In this document: positions 61,251 through 64,000 of the stretch, in pieces
Layout of the letters: every line of letters starts with the position of its first letter
Numbering within the stretch: the first letter of the stretch is position 1
DNA from: Lithospermum erythrorhizon
Lineage: Eukaryota; Streptophyta; Magnoliopsida; Boraginales; Boraginaceae
Reading direction: 5' to 3'
Length of the DNA stretch: 64,000 nt
Assembly (NCBI GenBank): GCA_019722365.1
Contig: JADFUC010001322.1
Coordinates: forward strand, 62,001-126,000
Notes under the pieces: generated by a model
Database searches by the model: none
The model's input: only the letters and a program-made list of their open reading frames with translations
Told to the model about the DNA's origin: nothing
Position numbers and translations under genes: made by a program

Positions 61251-64000
61251 CTAGGGATTTAACCTTTCACTAAATAGGATATTTATGTATATTATATGTA
61301 AATTTAAACATATAGACATAGCAAACAAATATATTAAAATATAAGAAATGATAATATTCAAATATTTGTTCCATATACTAAATAGATACATCTGACTCGA
61401 GCTTAACCCTACTTGCTTGACTGCGACATCATCTAAGACATGTTCATTAGCATCCTCATCATCTTTCACGACTTAGTGGTTTAGTAAAGGGTCGTAGAGA
61501 TGGTACTCCCAATTTCTACTTTACATACTTTGGCATCCTACATCGAGCATATCTGTCGAGGTGATACTTTACGAATGCGTTCTTGGATTTGTGATGTGCT
61601 CGGGGGTTCATAGCGAGCTATTGCCCAGTGTCTAAAAGCAACTCGAGCTGGTCGCCGATCTTGGTCTGCGCCAAGTTCGGTCTGAACTACTTTATCAACA
61701 TCTTCTTTAGGCGAGGCAGAATGACTGCGTGCTCGGATTACGTGGTAGAATCGTGATGCGTTTGGAAATCCTCGAATCTTTGCTCCTTGGTTGAGACAAA
61801 TACATTACCGAATGGAAAGCGATAATTAGATACGTCGGTTTGAAAGCGGCGTCGTTGTATACTGTCGGCTCTTCAGTGCTTAAATACTCAGCAATATGCA
61901 GCATCTTTAGTTCTTACCGGATCTTCCAAGATGCGCCCAGCTTAATCCGGTGGCTTTCACGGATTAGCTTGATATCTCTTACAGTTTTACTTAGTGCGTA
62001 AGACACGGCCAGTCCAGTGCGCGACATGGCGTACATGATGGATCCTATGTCAAGGCGTAAGGTATGTCGCCGTTACGTTAAATACCGGCTAGTAGTGGGA
62101 CCTTTTGCTCTGTGAGTTGAGCTATGTCTCGTGGGAGATTACCCTTCTTAGAATTTTCATGTTGAACCTTTGCGTTACCTTATTCCGTAAGTATTACGAC
62201 AAAGTTATTCCAGTAGGCCTCACAGCTCGATAGCAGGTGAATCTTTATTCAGTATATATTGTCAACCGCTTCAAGTCGCCGTTGAAACATTTGCAGTCAA
62301 TCCTTGGTGAGTTTAGTAACTCGTTGTTTCAATGATAAGTATGTAAATCGGCATACGGGGACTATGAATGATACATAACTCCCTGACTACGCTTGCTTGT
62401 ATACACAAGATTAGCCCGTTCTTGATGAAACCAAACTCTTTGATTGATTAAATCAAAACGTAGATTCAGCTAACGGGATGCTGCTTAAGACCATAAATGG
62501 ACTTTTGCAGCTTGCATACCTTCTTAGGTCCTTTAGGACATGTAAACTGGAGGTTGTACCCGTATCATCTTTACCAGAATTTCCATTCGGGGAAAGCTGA
62601 TGCTTTCACGTCCATTTGCCATATTCATAGTCATGAAATAAATGATAGCTAAGATTATCCGGATAGATTTAAGCATAGCCTTGGCGAGTAAGTTCGTCAT
62701 GATCGCTCCATTGAACTTGTTTGAAACCTTCATTCTGAGTCGCTTTGAAAACATCAGCGTTTCCATCTTTTATTGCTTAAATACCCATTTACGTTGATAG
62801 GCGAGCCCGTTTGGTAGAAATCAACAAGGACTGAGCCTCGTTTTGGTACATCTGATCATCTCGGATTTCATGGCTGTTGCCGTTTAGCCGGCATCATAGC
62901 ATTCATTGCTTCTTTGTAAGAAGTGGGCTCAAATCCTTTCAATGATGAAGGCTTACGCGTACCGGCGCTGCGGTTGTGCGTCCTGTTGGATCTCACAGGG
63001 TTGGTTCTTCCACGGTTTCACGTGGATCAGAAGCGGGTATACATGAAAGAAGGTTCAGTGCGAGGTGGTGTGTGAATGCTGCGTTAGATGCGTCGATATT
63101 GACTTCATCGGGCAGGCTTCGTGAGATGAACACCGTTACCGAATCATACGGGCGGATATTCCTTTTCAAGGAATACTCTTGTTACAGCATTAGAAGATTT
63201 TATTCTCTTTCTTCGGGTAGAAGTAGTAACCAAGCTATTTCCACTTGGATATCTATGAAATAGCATTTTATCGATTTGGTATGAGTTTATCTTTAGTTAA
63301 TCTCTTAACATAACCGCGGCTAATCTTGAGAAAACCCAACTTGGGAATCTTCAATTTTGATTCATGGGGAGTTTTATCTGTGACTTGGTTGGACATCACA
63401 TTTTAAAGGTAAAGTGCGTAACTTAGAAGTGCATATCCCGAGTGGCGGTAGATCGGATAGGCTCATCATAGATCGAACCCGTGTCGAAGGGTTCGATTTC
63501 TCCTTTCGGACACGCCCGTTATGTTGTGGCGTTCACTCTTTAGGTGAGTTGTGAAAGCGATACCGCTCACAAGATGAGTATTGAACTCGTGACTCGAAGA
63601 ATATTCTCCGCTCTCTAAGATGAGTCTTGTTCAATTGGTTTGTCTTTCATTTGGAACTCCTTGAATTTACTCGAGACTCGTGTTTATATGCCATCGGATC
63701 ATAAAACCGTATCTTGTAGTCATCGGTAAATGTAATGAAGTAGTTATAACCTCCTCTTTGCGGATGTATTTATTGGCCGCGTACATGGTGTGGCCGATCC
63801 CAATGTCAGCTTTCATTAAACGTGAAAGGCATTTTGGTCATTTTGCCCCAATCACCAGAGACTATGTTTTATCGTATGATTCATAATCGAAACCTTAGTA
63901 TTCCGCTTTGAGGAATTGGAGTTTAGCGGTTCTGTTAATGTGACCTACTTTCGCAATGCCATAGGTATGTTTGGTTTAAGTGATTGAAACTATTCCGTTT
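61250..64000 (-). mobile_element. Decayed copia pol: integrase, RT, RNase H (runs off the right end)
   Basis: On the minus strand from the right edge: GAG-pre-integrase (GHINRTAKLQFLKAEY at about 63930, then GKMTKMPFT); integrase core (YNYFITFTDDY near 63740; TPQHNGRVRKEKSN near 63500; VRSMMSLSDLP near 63450; KLGFLKI and RLTKDKL near 63300); RT (KWVFK at about 62790; FKQVQ-like and MLKSIRIILAI near 62670; KVCKLQKSIYGLKQ near 62500); and RNase H (EPPSTSQIQERIRK near 61590, DAKVCKVEIGSTI near 61520). Frames are broken by many stops and indels, so it is a pseudogene. The order integrase-RT-RNase H identifies Ty1/copia. Confidence 0.85.

Overview
The window is plant nuclear DNA. It is AT-rich, its genes have many GT-AG introns, and it carries LTR retrotransposons, MITEs and minisatellites. 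The five genes match eudicot families, so a eudicot is likely; the species cannot be told from the sequence. One gene island (about 14.6-42 kb) sits between two retrotransposon-rich deserts. Splice sites and reading phase could be followed through every exon of all five genes.

Left desert (1-14.6 kb): AT-rich intergenic DNA with tandem repeats; two related long LTRs in minus orientation (2885-6448 and 9421-11885); a deletion derivative of a Ty1/copia element (minus, about 6.9-9.1 kb); and a LINE fragment (9.1-9.4 kb). One of the LTRs carries two minisatellites.

Gene island: plastid glutaredoxin GrxS12 type (+, 14650-17673, 5 exons, 180 aa); TOM2A-like tetraspanin-family protein (-, 18430-21692, 6 exons, 236 aa, one GC-AG intron); ZNHIT3-type HIT zinc-finger protein (-, 22704-28378, 7 exons, 142 aa, with a non-autonomous LTR element in intron 3); 26S proteasome lid subunit RPN12 (+, 29254-34609, 6 exons, 267 aa), head-to-head with ZNHIT3; and a protein with three DUF2439 (ZGRF1 N-terminal type) domains (-, 35808-41942, 14 exons, 636 aa), tail-to-tail with RPN12. 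The genes belong to unrelated pathways: plastid redox, membrane scaffolding, snoRNP or nuclear assembly, proteolysis, and possibly genome maintenance. Their adjacency looks like ordinary plant gene order.

Right desert (42-64 kb): hAT-like MITEs, then a cluster of at least six related copia LTRs. One is a solo LTR with a perfect 5-bp target duplication. One pair encloses a decayed copia element (about 48.35-58.44 kb) that was itself hit by a long solo LTR (52641-55205) of the same family as the left-desert LTRs. After another truncated copy of that family comes the pol region of a second decayed copia element on the minus strand, which runs off the right end.

The most unusual signals are these: a 33-bp hairpin-forming minisatellite kept in diverged copies of one long LTR family, 50 kb apart; the triplicated DUF2439 protein, whose exon phases show exon-pair duplication; and tandem ghost copies of its first exon end, with splice donor, inside intron 1.
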